64,000 nt of DNA. Origin: Cinclus cinclus (Eukaryota; Chordata; Aves; Passeriformes; Cinclidae). Numbering within the stretch: the stretch's first letter is position 1; each line of letters begins with the position of its first letter. The translations under genes and the position numbers were made by a program. The DNA is taken from positions 144,001 to 208,000 of the forward strand of contig NW_026912108.1 in the NCBI RefSeq assembly GCF_963662255.1, in the 5' to 3' direction. Under the pieces are notes generated by a model. It saw only the letters and a program-made list of their open reading frames with translations. It did no database searches and was not told where the DNA came from. Positions 20,717 through 34,350 of the stretch are shown one piece after another.

Positions 20717-22095
20717 GTGGCAAGGGCTAAGGGGACAGTTCCAAGGCATCTAGCTTTCCTGCTAGCAATGCCATTTCTACCCTGCTGTGGAAAACATTGT
20801 CCTTTGCCCTTCTGCTCCGAGAGGCACAGAGCACCTCGGCAGACGCAGTGTAGAGGGAAAGGACACAGTATCCGAGGGAGCGTGGCGCCGCTTAGGCGGG
20901 CAAAGCAGAAAGGTGCCGCCCGGCACTGGCTTTGACTCCCTGAGCTTCCTTGCTAGGACAGCAGCTGCCGAAAGCTGGCAACTAGGCTGCCAGAGTGCAG
21001 AATGTAGGCGGTCTGGCACGCCTGCTTGCCGAAAGCCAGGATCAGCGAGACAGCGTGCTAGGCTCTGTTTCACAGCACCCTGGAGAACACGCACTTGAAG
21101 AATGCCCTCTCTGCTCCGCAAAAGCTCTGCCACAGTGAAGGTGGAAGAAGCAGCCTGTGGCCACGGGCAGAGCTGGTCAACAGCTGCGCCTAACTTTGCC
21201 AAGCTGCGAGAGCATTCTCAGCCGAGTTCTGCTTTGACAGAGCTATTGCTGAACTTTTGCAGTCCCGGAGGCTGCTGAAACCAAGGCTGTGTTCTGCCTC
21301 TTCATTCTTGCCTTCCTGTGCTCCAGCGAGAAGTGAAGCTCTGGCACGTCATTCAGCTTTGCCGCCTCTCTGCACGGAAAGCACTAGACAGAACTAGTGT
21401 GCTTCGTGCATGCTCTCTCCTCGCTTTTATGGTCACTGCTCTGCTTTTTGCTTGGCAGCGTTCAAAGGCTCCACGGCATACCTCTTGCACAGCGAGAGGT
21501 GGCCGGCGAGGAATACTTGCTGGCTTAAGTCGTTCCATGCTCAAGGCATTCATCAGAGCAGCACAATGCGGGAAAAGAGGGGGGAACATTGCAGGACAAA
21601 TTTCTATGCTGGAACATGATTGTCTGCGAGACAGCTCTCCGCAGCGCTAGTATTTGGCCAGGCTGAAATCAGCGCCACGGGAAGCCAATCTGACAAGCGG
21701 AGTGCAACGAGCTCGGCGATACGGGGCCACTTGGCAGGTGGCCGAAGAAAGACGGCTGCCCCGCGAATGTGGTGCCAGAAGGCAAGTTTCAGCAGGGCGT
21801 TCCGGGCGAGCTTAATGTGTAGCCGCAGTTGTTCTAGGCGAGATTGTAGCCGAGAAGCTTTCCGTCTCCATTCACGAGACAAGAAAAGCAGAAAGCAATG
21901 GTCTAGAGGGTTGAGAAGAAAAGTGCTCGTAGCGAGCTCGTTGCGGCAGAAGCGAAAGCCAGGAGCAGCGTGCTCGCTGCGAGAAGTAGACGGCGCTTCG
22001 CCTCCTTGGGAAGGAAATCGCGTCTGGGCACGAACGGCAGCCAGCGAAGCTTCAGAACAGCAGGCTGTTCTGCTCAGCGTACGAGCCTGAAGTGA
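20717..22095 (+). repeat. Satellite unit U16, long
   Basis: States are 135T, 347C, 482G, 633T, 753C, i2, 997T and 1178A. Its first 482 bp separates the two copies of the ~5.0-kb duplicated block. Confidence 0.97.
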
Positions 22096-23474
22096 GTGGC
22101 AAGGGCTAAGGGGACAGTTCCAAGGCATCTAGCTTTCCTGCTAGCAATGCCATTTCTACCCTGCTGTGGAAAACATTGTCCTTTGCCCTTCTGCTCCGAG
22201 AGGCACAGAGCACCTCGGCAGACGCAGTGCAGAGGGAAAGGACACAGTATCCGAGGGAGCGTGGCGCCGCTTAGGCGGGCAAAGCAGAAAGGTGCCGCCC
22301 GGCACTGGCTTTGACTCCCTGAGCTTCCTTGCTAGGACAGCAGCTGCCGAAAGCTGGCAACTAGGCTGCCAGAGTGCAGAATGTAGGCGGTCTGGCACGC
22401 CTGCTTGCCGAAAGCCAGGATCAGCGAGACAGCGTGCTAGGCTCTGTTTCACAGCACCCTGGAGAACACGCACTTGAAGAATGCCCTCTCTGCTCCGCAA
22501 AAGCTCTGCCACAGTGAAGGTGGAAGAAGCAGCCTGTGGCCACGGGCAGAGCTGGTCAACAGCTGCGCCTAACTTTGCCAAGCTGCGAGAGCATTCTCAG
22601 CCGAGTTCTGCTTTGACAGAGCTATTGCTGAACTTTTGCAGTCCCGGAGGCTGCTGAAACCAAGGCTGTGTTCTGCCTCTTCATTCTTGCCTTCCTGTGC
22701 TCCAGCGAGAAGTGAAGCTCTGGCACGTCATTCAGCTTTGCCGCCTCTCTGCACGGAAAGCACTAGACAGAACTAGTGTGCTTCGTGCATGCTCTCTCCT
22801 CGCTTTTATGGTCACTGCTCTGCTTTTTGCTTGGCAGCGTTCAAAGGCTCCACGGCATACCTCTTGCACAGCGAGAGGTGGCCGGCGAGGAATACTTGCT
22901 GGCTTAAGTCGTTCCATGCTCAAGGCATTCATCAGAGCAGTACAATGCGGGAAAAGAGGGGGGAACATTGCAGGACAAATTTCTATGCTGGAACATGATT
23001 GTCTGCGAGACAGCTCTCCGCAGCGCTAGTATTTGGCCAGGCTGAAATCAGCGCCACGGGAAGCCAATCTGACAAGCGGAGTGCAACGAGCTCGGCGATA
23101 CGGGGCCACTTGGCAGGTGGCCGAAGAAAGACGGCTGCCCCGCGAATGTGGTGCCAGAAGGCAAGTTTCAGCAGGGCGTTCCGGGCGAGCTTAATGTGTA
23201 GCCGCAGTTGTTCTAGGCGAGATTGTAGCCGAGAAGCTTTCCGTCTCCATTCACGAGACAAGAAAAGCAGAAAGCAATGGTCTAGAGGGTTGAGAAGAAA
23301 AGTGCTCGTAGCGAGCTCGTTGCGGCAGAAGCGAAAGCCAGGAGCAGCGTGCTCGCTGCGAGAAGTAGACGGCGCTTCGCCTCCTTGGGAAGGAAATCGC
23401 GTCTGGGCACGAACGGCAGCCAGCGAAGCTTCAGAACAGCAGGCTGTTCTGCTCAGCGTACGAGCCTGAAGTGA
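22096..23474 (+). repeat. Satellite unit U17, long
   Basis: Counterpart of U13 with the shared rare 846T at 22941; states are 347C, 482G, 633T, 753C, i2, 997T, 1028G and 1178A. Confidence 0.97.
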
Positions 23475-24853
23475 GTGGCAAGGGCTAAGGGGACAGTTCC
23501 AAGGCATCTAGCTTTCCTGCTAGCAATGCCATTTCTACCCTGCTGTGGAAAACATTGTCCTTTGCCCTTCTGCTCCGAGAGGCACAGAGCACCTCGGCAG
23601 ACGCAGTGCAGAGGGAAAGGACACAGTATCCGAGGGAGCGTGGCGCCGCTTAGGCGGGCAAAGCAGAAAGGTGCCGCCCGGCACTGGCTTTGACTCCCTG
23701 AGCTTCCTTGCTAGGACAGCAGCTGCCGAAAGCTGGCAACTAGGCTGCCAGAGTGCAGAATGTAGGCGGTCTGGCACGCCTGCTTGCCGAAAGCCAGGAT
23801 CAGCGAGACAGCGTGCTAGGGTCTGTTTCACAGCACCCTGGAGAACACGCACTTGAAGAATGCCCTCTCTGCTCCGCAAAAGCTCTGCCACAGTGAAGGT
23901 GGAAGAAGCAGCCTGTGGCCACGGGCAGAGCTGGTCAACAGCTGCGCCTAACTTTGCCAAGCTGCGAGAGCATTCTCAGCCGAGTTCTGCTTTGACAGAG
24001 CTATTGCTGAACTTTTGCAGTCCCGGAGGCTGCTGAAACCAAGGCTGTGTTCTGCCTCTTCATTCTTGCCTTCCTGTGCTCCAGCGAGAAGTGAAGCTCT
24101 GGCACGGCATTCAGCTTTGCCGCCTCTCTGCACGGAAAGCACTAGACAGAACTAGTGTGCTTCGTGCATGCTCTCTCCTCGCTTTTATGGTCACTGCTCT
24201 GCTTTTTGCTTGGCAGCGTTCAAAGGCTCCACGGCATACCTCTTGCACAGCGAGAGGTGGCCGGCGAGGAATACTTGCTGGCTTAAGTCGTTCCATGCTC
24301 AAGGCATTCATCAGAGCAACACCATGAGGGAAAAGAGGGGGGAACATTGCAGGACAAATTTCTATGCTGGAACATGATTGTCTGCGAGACAGCTCTCCGC
24401 AGCGCTAGTATTTGGCCAGGCTGAAATCAGCGCCACGGGAAGCCAATCTGACAAGCGGAGTGCAACGAGCGCGGCGATACGGGGCCACTTGGCAGGTGGC
24501 CGAAGAAAGACGGCTGCCCCGCGAATGTGGTGCCAGATGGCAAGTTTCTGCAGGGCGTTCCGGGCGAGCTTAATGTGTAGCCGCAGTTGTTCTAGGCGAG
24601 ATTGTAGCCGAGAAGCTTTCCGTCTCCATTCACGAGACAAGAAAAGCAGAACGCAATGGTCTAGAGGGTTGAGAAGAAAAGTGCTCGTAGCGAGCTCGTT
24701 GCGGCAGAAGCGAAAGCCAGGAGCAGCGTGCTCGCTGCGAGAAGTAGACGGCGCTTCGCCTCCTTGGGAAGGAAATCGCGTCTGGGCACGAACGGCAGCC
24801 AGCGAAGCTTCAGAACAGCAGGCTGTTCTGCTCAGCGTACGAGCCTGAAGTGA
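23475..24853 (+). repeat. Satellite unit U18, long, TT pair
   Basis: Matches U14 at all listed sites (347G, 633G, 753C, i1, 997G, TT pair). Confidence 0.97.
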
Positions 24854-26193
24854 GTGGCAAGGGCTAAGGGGACAGTTCCAAGGCATCTAGCTTTCCTGCT
24901 AGCAATGCCATTTCTACCCTGCTGTGGAAAACATTGTCCTTTGCCCTTCTGCTCCGAGAGGCACAGAGCACCTCGGCAGACGCAGTGCAGAGGGAAAGGA
25001 CACAGTATCCGAGGGAGCGTGGCGCCGCTTAGGCGGGCAAAGCAGAAAGGTGCCGCCCGGCACTGGCTTTGACTCCCTGAGCTTCCTTGCTAGGACAGCA
25101 GCTGCCGAAAGCTGGCAACTAGGCTGCCAGAGTGCAGAATGTAGGCGGTCTGGCACGCCTGCTTGCCGAAAGCCAGGATCAGCGAGACAGCGTGCTAGGG
25201 TCTGTTTCACAGCACCCTGGAGAACACGCCCTTGAAGAATGCCCTCTCTGCTCCGCAAAAGCTCTGCCACAGTGAAGGTGGAAGAAGCAGCCTGTGGCCA
25301 CGGGCAGAGCTGGTCAACAGCTGCGCCTAACTTTGCCAAGCTGCGAGAGCATTCTCAGCCGAGTTCTGCTTTGACAGAGCTATTGCTGAACTTTTGCAGT
25401 CCCGGAGGCTGCTGAAACCAAGGCTGTGTTCTGCCTCTTCATTCTTGCCTTCCTGTGCTCCAGCGAGAAGTGAAGCTCTGGCACGTCATTCAGCTTTGCC
25501 GCCTCTCTGCACGGAAAGCACTAGACAGAACTAGTGTGCTTCGTGCATGCTCTCTCCTCGCTTTTATGGTCACTGCTCTGCTTTTTGCTTGGCAGCGTTC
25601 AAAGGCTCCACGGCATACCTCTTGCACAGCGAGAGGTGGCCGGCGAGGAATACTTGCTGGCTTAAGTCGTTCCATGCTCAAGGCATTCATCAGAGCAGCA
25701 CAATGCGGGAAAAGAGGGGGGAACATTGCAGGACAAATTTCTATGCTGGAACATGATTGTCTGCGAGACAGCTCTCCGCAGCGCTAGTATTTGGCCAGGC
25801 TGAAATCAGCGCCACGGGAAGCCAATCTGACAAGCGGAGTGCAACGAGCTCGGCGATACGGGGCCACTTGGCAGGTGGCCGAAGAAAGACGGCTGCCCCG
25901 CGAATGTGGTGCCAGAAGGCAAGTTTCAGCAGGGCGTTCCGGGCGAGCTTAATGTGTAGCCGCAGTTGTTCTAGGCGAGATTGTAGCCGAGAAGCTTTCC
26001 GTCTCCATTCACGAGACAAGAAAAGCAGAACGCAATGGTTGCGGCAGAAGCGAAAGCCAGGAGCAGCGTGCTCGCTGCGAGAAGTAGACGGCGCTTCGCC
26101 TCCTTGGGAAGGAAATCGCGTCTGGGCACGAACGGCAGCCAGCGAAGCTTCAGAACAGCAGGCTGTTCTGCTCAGCGTACGAGCCTGAAGTGA
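24854..26193 (+). repeat. Satellite unit U19, short
   Basis: Counterpart of U15 with a private A-to-C at 25230 (offset 377). Other states are 347G, 633T, 753C, i2 and 997T. Confidence 0.97.
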
Positions 26194-27533
26194 GTGGCAA
26201 GGGCTAAGGGGACAGTTCCAAGGCATCTAGCTTTCCTGCTAGCAATGCCATTTCTACCCTGCTGTGGAAAACATTGTCCTTTGCCCTTCTGCTCCGAGAG
26301 GCACAGAGCACCTCGGCAGACGCAGTGCAGAGGGAAAGGACACAGTATCCGAGGGAGCGTGGCGCCGCTTAGGCGGGCAAAGCAGAAAGGTGCCGCCCGG
26401 CACTGGCTTTGACTCCCTGAGCTTCCTTGCTAGGACAGCAGCTGCCGAAAGCTGGCAACTAGGCTGCCAGAGTGCAGAATGTAGGCGGTCTGGCACGCCT
26501 GCTTGCCGAAAGCCAGGATCAGCGAGACAGCGTGCTAGGGTCTGTTTCACAGCACCCTGGAGAACACGCACTTGAAGAATGCCCTCTCTGCTCCGCAAAA
26601 GCTCTGCCACAGTGAAGGTGGAAGAAGCAGCCTGTGGCCACGGGCAGAGCTGGTCAACAGCTGCGCCTAACTTTGCCAAGCTGCGAGAGCATTCTCAGCC
26701 GAGTTCTGCTTTGACAGAGCTATTGCTGAACTTTTGCAGTCCCGGAGGCTGCTGAAACCAAGGCTGTGTTCTGCCTCTTCATTCTTGCCTTCCTGTGCTC
26801 CAGCGAGAAGTGAAGCTCTGGCACGTCATTCAGCTTTGCCGCCTCTCTGCACGGAAAGCACTAGACAGAACTAGTGTGCTTCGTGCATGCTCTCTCCTCG
26901 CTTTTATGGTCACTGCTCTGCTTTTTGCTTGGCAGCGTTCAAAGGCTCCACGGCATACCTCTTGCACAGCGAGAGGTGGCCGGCGAGGAATACTTGCTGG
27001 CTTAAGTCGTTCCATGCTCAAGGCATTCATCAGAGCAGCACAATGCGGGAAAAGAGGGGGGAACATTGCAGGACAAATTTCTATGCTGGAACATGATTGT
27101 CTGCGAGACAGCTCTCCGCAGCGCTAGTATTTGGCCAGGCTGAAATCAGCGCCACGGGAAGCCAATCTGACAAGCGGAGTGCAACGAGCTCGGCGATACG
27201 GGGCCACTTGGCAGGTGGCCGAAGAAAGACGGCTGCCCCGCGAATGTGGTGCCAGAAGGCAAGTTTCAGCAGGGCGTTCCGGGCGAGCTTAATGTGTAGC
27301 CGCAGTTGTTCTAGGCGAGATTGTAGCCGAGAAGCTTTCCGTCTCCATTCACGAGACAAGAAAAGCAGAACGCAATGGTTGCGGCAGAAGCGAAAGCCAG
27401 GAGCAGCGTGCTCGCTGCGAGAAGTAGACGGCGCTTCGCCTCCTTGGGAAGGAAATCGCGTCTGGGCACGAACGGCAGCCAGCGAAGCTTCAGAACAGCA
27501 GGCTGTTCTGCTCAGCGTACGAGCCTGAAGTGA
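26194..27533 (+). repeat. Satellite unit U20, short
   Basis: Same as U15 at all listed sites. It follows U19 directly, making a short-short pair that probably arose by local duplication. Confidence 0.97.
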
Positions 27534-28912
27534 GTGGCAAGGGCTAAGGGGACAGTTCCAAGGCATCTAGCTTTCCTGCTAGCAATGCCATTTCTACCCT
27601 GCTGTGGAAAACATTGTCCTTTGCCCTTCTGCTCCGAGAGGCACAGAGCACCTCGGCAGACGCAGTGTAGAGGGAAAGGACACAGTATCCGAGGGAGCGT
27701 GGCGCCGCTTAGGCGGGCAAAGCAGAAAGGTGCCGCCCGGCACTGGCTTTGACTCCCTGAGCTTCCTTGCTAGGACAGCAGCTGCCGAAAGCTGGCAACT
27801 AGGCTGCCAGAGTGCAGAATGTAGGCGGTCTGGCACGCCTGCTTGCCGAAAGCCAGGATCAGCGAGACAGCGTGCTAGGCTCTGTTTCACAGCACCCTGG
27901 AGAACACGCACTTGAAGAATGCCCTCTCTGCTCCGCAAAAGCTCTGCCACAGTGAAGGTGGAAGAAGCAGCCTGTGGCCACGGGCAGAGCTGGTCAACAG
28001 CTGCGCCTAACTTTGCCAAGCTGCGAGAGCATTCTCAGCCGAGTTCTGCTTTGACAGAGCTATTGCTGAACTTTTGCAGTCCCGGAGGCTGCTGAAACCA
28101 AGGCTGTGTTCTGCCTCTTCATTCTTGCCTTCCTGTGCTCCAGCGAGAAGTGAAGCTCTGGCACGTCATTCAGCTTTGCCGCCTCTCTGCACGGAAAGCA
28201 CTAGACAGAACTAGTGTGCTTCGTGCATGCTCTCTCCTCGCTTTTATGGTCACTGCTCTGCTTTTTGCTTGGCAGCGTTCCAAGGGTCCACGGCATACCT
28301 CTTGCACAGCGAGAGGTGGCCGGCGAGGAATACTTGCTGGCTTAAGTCGTTCCATGCTCAAGGCATTCATCAGAGCAGCACAATGCGGGAAAAGAGGGGG
28401 GAACATTGCAGGACAAATTTCTATGCTGGAACATGATTGTCTGCGAGACAGCTCTCCGCAGCGCTAGTATTTGGCCAGGCTGAAATCAGCGCCACGGGAA
28501 GCCAATCTGACAAGCGGAGTGCAACGAGCTCGGCGATACGGGGCCACTTGGCAGGTGGCCGAAGAAAGACGGCTGCCCCGCGAATGTGGTGCCAGAAGGC
28601 AAGTTTCAGCAGGGCGTTCCGGGCGAGCTTAATGTGTAGCCGCAGTTGTTCTAGGCGAGATTGTAGCCGAGAAGCTTTCCGTCTCCATTCACGAGACAAG
28701 AAAAGCAGAAAGCAATGGTCTAGAGGGTTGAGAAGAAAAGTGCTCGTAGCGAGCTCGTTGCGGCAGAAGCGAAAGCCAGGAGCAGCGTGCTCGCTGCGAG
28801 AAGTAGACGGCGCTTCGCCTCCTTGGGAAGGAAATCGCGTCTGGGCACGAACGGCAGCCAGCGAAGCTTCAGAACAGCAGGCTGTTCTGCTCAGCGTACG
28901 AGCCTGAAGTGA
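27534..28912 (+). repeat. Satellite unit U21, long
   Basis: States are 135T, 347C, 482G, 633T, 748C/753G, i2, 997T and 1178A. It equals U16 except at 748/753. Confidence 0.97.
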
Positions 28913-30252
28913 GTGGCAAGGGCTAAGGGGACAGTTCCAAGGCATCTAGCTTTCCTGCTAGCAATGCCATTTCTACCCTGCTGTGGAAAACATTGTCCTT
29001 TGCCCTTCTGCTCCGAGAGGCACAGAGCACCTCGGCAGACGCAGTGCAGAGGGAAAGGACACAGTATCCGAGGGAGCGTGACGCCGCTTAGGCGGGCAAA
29101 GCAGAAAGGTGCCGCCCGGCACTGGCTTTGACTCCCTGAGCTTCCTTGCTAGGACAGCAGCTGCCGAAAGCTGGCAACTAGGCTGCCAGAGTGCAGAATG
29201 TAGGCGGTCTGGCACGCCTGCTTGCCGAAAGCCAGGATCAGCGAGACAGCGTGCTAGGGTCTGTTTCACAGCACCCTGGAGAACACGCACTTGAAGAATG
29301 CCCTCTCTGCTCCGCAAAAGCTCTGCCACAGTGAAGGTGGAAGAAGCAGCCTGTGGCCACGGGCAGAGCTGGTCAACAGCTGCGCCTAACTTTGCCAAGC
29401 TGCGAGAGCATTCTCAGCCGAGTTCTGCTTTGACAGAGCTATTGCTGAACTTTTGCAGTCCCGGAGGCTGCTGAAACCAAGGCTGTGTTCTGCCTCTTCA
29501 TTCTTGCCTTCCTGTGCTCCAGCGAGAAGTGAAGCTCTGGCACGGCATTCAGCTTTGCCGCCTCTCTGCACGGAAAGCACTAGACAGAACTAGTGTGCTT
29601 CGTGCATGCTCTCTCCTCGCTTTTATGGTCACTGCTCTGCTTTTTGCTTGGCAGCGTTCAAAGGCTCCACGGCATACCTCTTGCACAGCGAGAGGTGGCC
29701 GGCGAGGAATACTTGCTGGCTTAAGTCGTTCCATGCTCAAGGCATTCATCAGAGCAGCACAATGCGGGAAAAGAGGGGGGAACATTGCAGGACAAATTTC
29801 TATGCTGGAACATGATTGTCTGCGAGACAGCTCTCCGCAGCGCTAGTATTTGGCCAGGCTGAAATCAGCGCCACGGGAAGCCAATCTGACAAGCGGAGTG
29901 CAACGAGCGCGGCGATACGGGGCCACTTGGCAGGTGGCCGAAGAAAGACGGCTGCCCCGCGAATGTGGTGCCAGATGGCAAGTTTCTGCAGGGCGTTCCG
30001 GGCGAGCTTAATGTGTAGCCGCAGTTGTTCTAGGCGAGATTGTAGCCGAGAAGCTTTCCGTCTCCATTCACGAGACAAGAAAAGCAGAACGCAATGGTTG
30101 CGGCAGAAGCGAAAGCCAGGAGCAGCGTGCTCGCTGCGAGAAGTAGACGGCGCTTCGCCTCCTTGGGAAGGAAATGGCGTCTGGGCACGAACGGCAGCCA
30201 GCGAAGCTTCAGAACAGCAGGCTGTTCTGCTCAGCGTACGAGCCTGAAGTGA
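28913..30252 (+). repeat. Satellite unit U22, short, TT pair
   Basis: Private G-to-A at 29081 (offset 169). Other states are 347G, 633G, 753C, i2, 997G, the TT pair and 1303G. Only U38 also combines short length, the TT pair and 1303G. Confidence 0.97.
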
Positions 30253-31631
30253 GTGGCAAGGGCTAAGGGGACAGTTCCAAGGCATCTAGCTTTCCTGCTA
30301 GCAATGCCATTTCTACCCTGCTGTGGAAAACATTGTCCTTTGCCCTTCTGCTCCGAGAGGCACAGAGCACCTCGGCAGACGCAGTGTAGAGGGAAAGGAC
30401 ACAGTATCCGAGGGAGCGTGGCGCCGCTTAGGCGGGCAAAGCAGAAAGGTGCCGCCCGGCACTGGCTTTGACTCCCTGAGCTTCCTTGCTAGGACAGCAG
30501 CTGCCGAAAGCTGGCAACTAGGCTGCCAGAGTGCAGAATGTAGGCGGTCTGGCACGCCTGCTTGCCGAAAGCCAGGATCAGCGAGACAGCGTGCTAGGGT
30601 CTGTTTCACAGCACCCTGGAGAACACGCACTTGAAGAATGCCCTCTCTGCTCCGCAAAAGCTCTGCCACAGTGAAGGTGGAAGAAGCAGCCTGTGGCCAC
30701 GGGCAGAGCTGGTCAACAGCTGCGCCTAACTTTGCCAAGCTGCGAGAGCATTCTCAGCCGAGTTCTGCTTTGACAGAGCTATTGCTGAACTTTTGCAGTC
30801 CCGGAGGCTGCTGAAACCAAGGCTGTGTTCTGCCTCTTCATTCTTGCCTTCCTGTGCTCCAGCGAGAAGTGAAGCTCTGGCACGGCATTCAGCTTTGCCG
30901 CCTCTCTGCACGGAAAGCACTAGACAGAACTAGTGTGCTTCGTGCATGCTCTCTCCTCGCTTTTATGGTCACTGCTCTGCTTTTTGCTTGGCAGCGTTCA
31001 AAGGGTCCACGGCATACCTCTTGCACAGCGAGAGGTGGCCGGCGAGGAATACTTGCTGGCTTAAGTCGTTCCATGCTCAAGGCATTCATCAGAGCAGCAC
31101 AATGCGGGAAAAGAGGGGGGAACATTGCAGGACAAATTTCTATGCTGGAACATGATTGTCTGCGAGACAGCTCTCCGCAGCGCTAGTATTTGGCCAGGCT
31201 GAAATCAGCGCCACGGGAAGCCAATCTGACAAGCGGAGTGCAACGAGCGCGGCGATACGGGGCCACTTGGCAGGTGGCCGAAGAAAGACGGCTGCCCCGC
31301 GAATGTGGTGCCAGAAGGCAAGTTTCAGCAGGGCGTTCCGGGCGAGCTTAATGTGTAGCCGCAGTTGTTCTAGGCGAGATTGTAGCCGAGAAGCTTTCCG
31401 TCTCCATTCACGAGACAAGAAAAGCAGAACGCAATGGTCTAGAGGGTTGAGAAGAAAAGTGCTCGTAGCGAGCTCGTTGCGGCAGAAGCGAAAGCCAGGA
31501 GCAGCGTGCTCGCTGCGAGAAGTAGACGGCGCTTCGCCTCCTTGGGAAGGAAATCGCGTCTGGGCACGAACGGCAGCCAGCGAAGCTTCAGAACAGCAGG
31601 CTGTTCTGCTCAGCGTACGAGCCTGAAGTGA
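30253..31631 (+). repeat. Satellite unit U23, long
   Basis: States are 135T, 347G, 482G, 633G, 748A/753G, i2, 997G and 1303C. It matches U26 and U29 except that it carries i2 rather than i1. Confidence 0.97.
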
Positions 31632-33010
31632 GTGGCAAGGGCTAAGGGGACAGTTCCAAGGCATCTAGCTTTCCTGCTAGCAATGCCATTTCTACCCTGC
31701 TGTGGAAAACATTGTCCTTTGCCCTTCTGCTCCGAGAGGCACAGAGCACCTCGGCAGACGCAGTGCAGAGGGAAAGGACACAGTATCCGAGGGAGCGTGG
31801 CGCCGCTTAGGCGGGCAAAGCAGAAAGGTGCCGCCCGGCACTGGCTTTGACTCCCTGAGCTTCCTTGCTAGGACAGCAGCTGCCGAAAGCTGGCAACTAG
31901 GCTGCCAGAGTGCAGAATGTAGGCGGTCTGGCACGCCTGTTTGCCGAAAGCCAGGATCAGCGAGACAGCGTGCTAGGGTCTGTTTCACAGCACCCTGGAG
32001 AACACGCACTTGAAGAATGCCCTCTCTGCTCCGCAAAAGCTCTGCCACAGTGAAGGTGGAAGAAGCAGCCTGTGGCCACGGGCAGAGCTGGTCAACAGCT
32101 GCGCCTAACTTTGCCAAGCTGCGAGAGCATTCTCAGCCGAGTTCTGCTTTGACAGAGCTATTGCTGAACTTTTGCAGTCCCGGAGGCTGCTGAAACCAAG
32201 GCTGTGTTCTGCCTCTTCATTCTTGCCTTCCTGTGCTCCAGCGAGAAGTGAAGCTCTGGCACGGCATTCAGCTTTGCCGCCTCTCTGCACGGAAAGCACT
32301 AGACAGAACTAGTGTGCTTCGTGCATGCTCTCTCCTCGCTTTTATGGTCACTGCTCTGCTTTTTGCTTGGCAGCGTTCAAAGGCTCCACGGCATACCTCT
32401 TGCACAGCGAGAGGTGGCCGGCGAGGAATACTTGCTGGCTTAAGTCGTTCCATGCTCAAGGCATTCATCAGAGCAACACCATGAGGGAAAAGAGGGGGGA
32501 ACATTGCAGGACAAATTTCTATGCTGGAACATGATTGTCTGCGAGACAGCTCTCCGCAGCGCTAGTATTTGGCCAGGCTGAAATCAGCGCCACGGGAAGC
32601 CAATCTGACAAGCGGAGTGCAACGAGCGCGGCGATACGGGGCCACTTGGCAGGTGGCCGAAGAAAGACGGCTGCCCCGCGAATGTGGTGCCAGATGGCAA
32701 GTTTCTGCAGGGCGTTCCGGGCGAGCTTAATGTGTAGCCGCAGTTGTTCTAGGCGAGATTGTAGCCGAGAAGCTTTCCGTCTCCATTCACGAGACAAGAA
32801 AAGCAGAACGCAATGGTCTAGAGGGTTGAGAAGAAAAGTGCTCGTAGCGAGCTCGTTGCGGCAGAAGCGAAAGCCAGGAGCAGCGTGCTCGCTGCGAGAA
32901 GTAGACGGCGCTTCGCCTCCTTGGGAAGGAAATCGCGTCTGGGCACGAACGGCAGCCAGCGAAGCTTCAGAACAGCAGGCTGTTCTGCTCAGCGTACGAG
33001 CCTGAAGTGA
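31632..33010 (+). repeat. Satellite unit U24, long, TT pair
   Basis: It has the rare 309T (31940), shared with U33 and U43, plus 347G, 482G, 633G, 753C, i1, 997G and the TT pair. It equals U33 except at 482. Confidence 0.97.
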
Positions 33011-34350
33011 GTGGCAAGGGCTAAGGGGACAGTTCCAAGGCATCTAGCTTTCCTGCTAGCAATGCCATTTCTACCCTGCTGTGGAAAACATTGTCCTTTG
33101 CCCTTCTGCTCCGAGAGGCACAGAGCACCTCGGCAGACGCAGTGCAGAGGGAAAGGACACAGTATCCGAGGGAGCGTGGCGCCGCTTAGGCGGGCAAAGC
33201 AGAAAGGTGCCGCCCGGCACTGGCTTTGACTCCCTGAGCTTCCTTGCTAGGACAGCAGCTGCCGAAAGCTGGCAACTAGGCTGCCAGAGTGCAGAATGTA
33301 GGCGGTCTGGCACGCCTGCTTGCCGAAAGCCAGGATCAGCGAGACAGCGTGCTAGGCTCTGTTTCACAGCACCCTGGAGAACACGCACTTGAAGAATGCC
33401 CTCTCTGCTCCGCAAAAGCTCTGCCACAGTGAAGGTGGAAGAAGCAGCCTGTGGCCACGGGCAGAGCTGGTCAACAGCTGCGCCTAACTTTCCCAAGCTG
33501 CGAGAGCATTCTCAGCCGAGTTCTGCTTTGACAGAGCTATTGCTGAACTTTTGCAGTCCCGGAGGCTGCTGAAACCAAGGCTGTGTTCTGCCTCTTCATT
33601 CTTGCCTTCCTGTGCTCCAGCGAGAAGTGAAGCTCTGGCACGTCATTCAGCTTTGCCGCCTCTCTGCACGGAAAGCACTAGACAGAACTAGTGTGCTTCG
33701 TGCATGCTCTCTCCTCGCTTTTATGGTCACTGCTCTGCTTTTTGCTTGGCAGCGTTCAAAGGCTCCACGGCATACCTCTTGCACAGCGAGAGGTGGCCGG
33801 CGAGGAATACTTGCTGGCTTAAGTCGTTCCATGCTCAAGGCATTCATCAGAGCAACACCATGCGGGAAAAGAGGGGGGAACATTGCAGGACAAATTTCTA
33901 TGCTGGAACATGATTGTCTGCGAGACAGCTCTCCGCAGCGCTAGTATTTGGCCAGGCTGAAATCAGCGCCACGGGAAGCCAATCTGACAAGCGGAGTGCA
34001 ACGAGCGCGGCGATACGGGGCCACTTGGCAGGTGGCCGAAGAAAGACGGCTGCCCCGCGAATGTGGTGCCAGAAGGCAAGTTTCAGCAGGGCGTTCCGGG
34101 CGAGCTTAATGTGTAGCCGCAGTTGTTCTAGGCGAGATTGTAGCCGAGAAGCTTTCCGTCTCCATTCACGAGACAAGAAAAGCAGAACGCAATGGTTGCG
34201 GCAGAAGCGAAAGCCAGGAGCAGCGTGCTCGCTGCGAGAAGTAGACGGCGCTTCGCCTCCTTGGGAAGGAAATGGCGTCTGGGCACGAACGGCAGCCAGC
34301 GAAGCTTCAGAACAGCAGGCTGTTCTGCTCAGCGTACGAGCCTGAAGTGA
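33011..34350 (+). repeat. Satellite unit U25, short; first unit of HOR copy 1
   Basis: States are 347C, 482C, 633T, 753C, 997G and 1303G. The i site is mosaic: 845A and 849C from i1 but 853C from i2 (33863). This is the only difference I saw from U28 and U31. Confidence 0.97.

Larger units (their letters stand above)
21199..26193 (+). repeat. ~5.0-kb duplicated block, copy 2
   Basis: Second copy of the block at 15722-20716, separated from it by the first 482 bp of U16. To the right the match ends: U20 is short with 135C/347G, whereas the corresponding U16 is long with 135T/347C. Confidence 0.9.
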
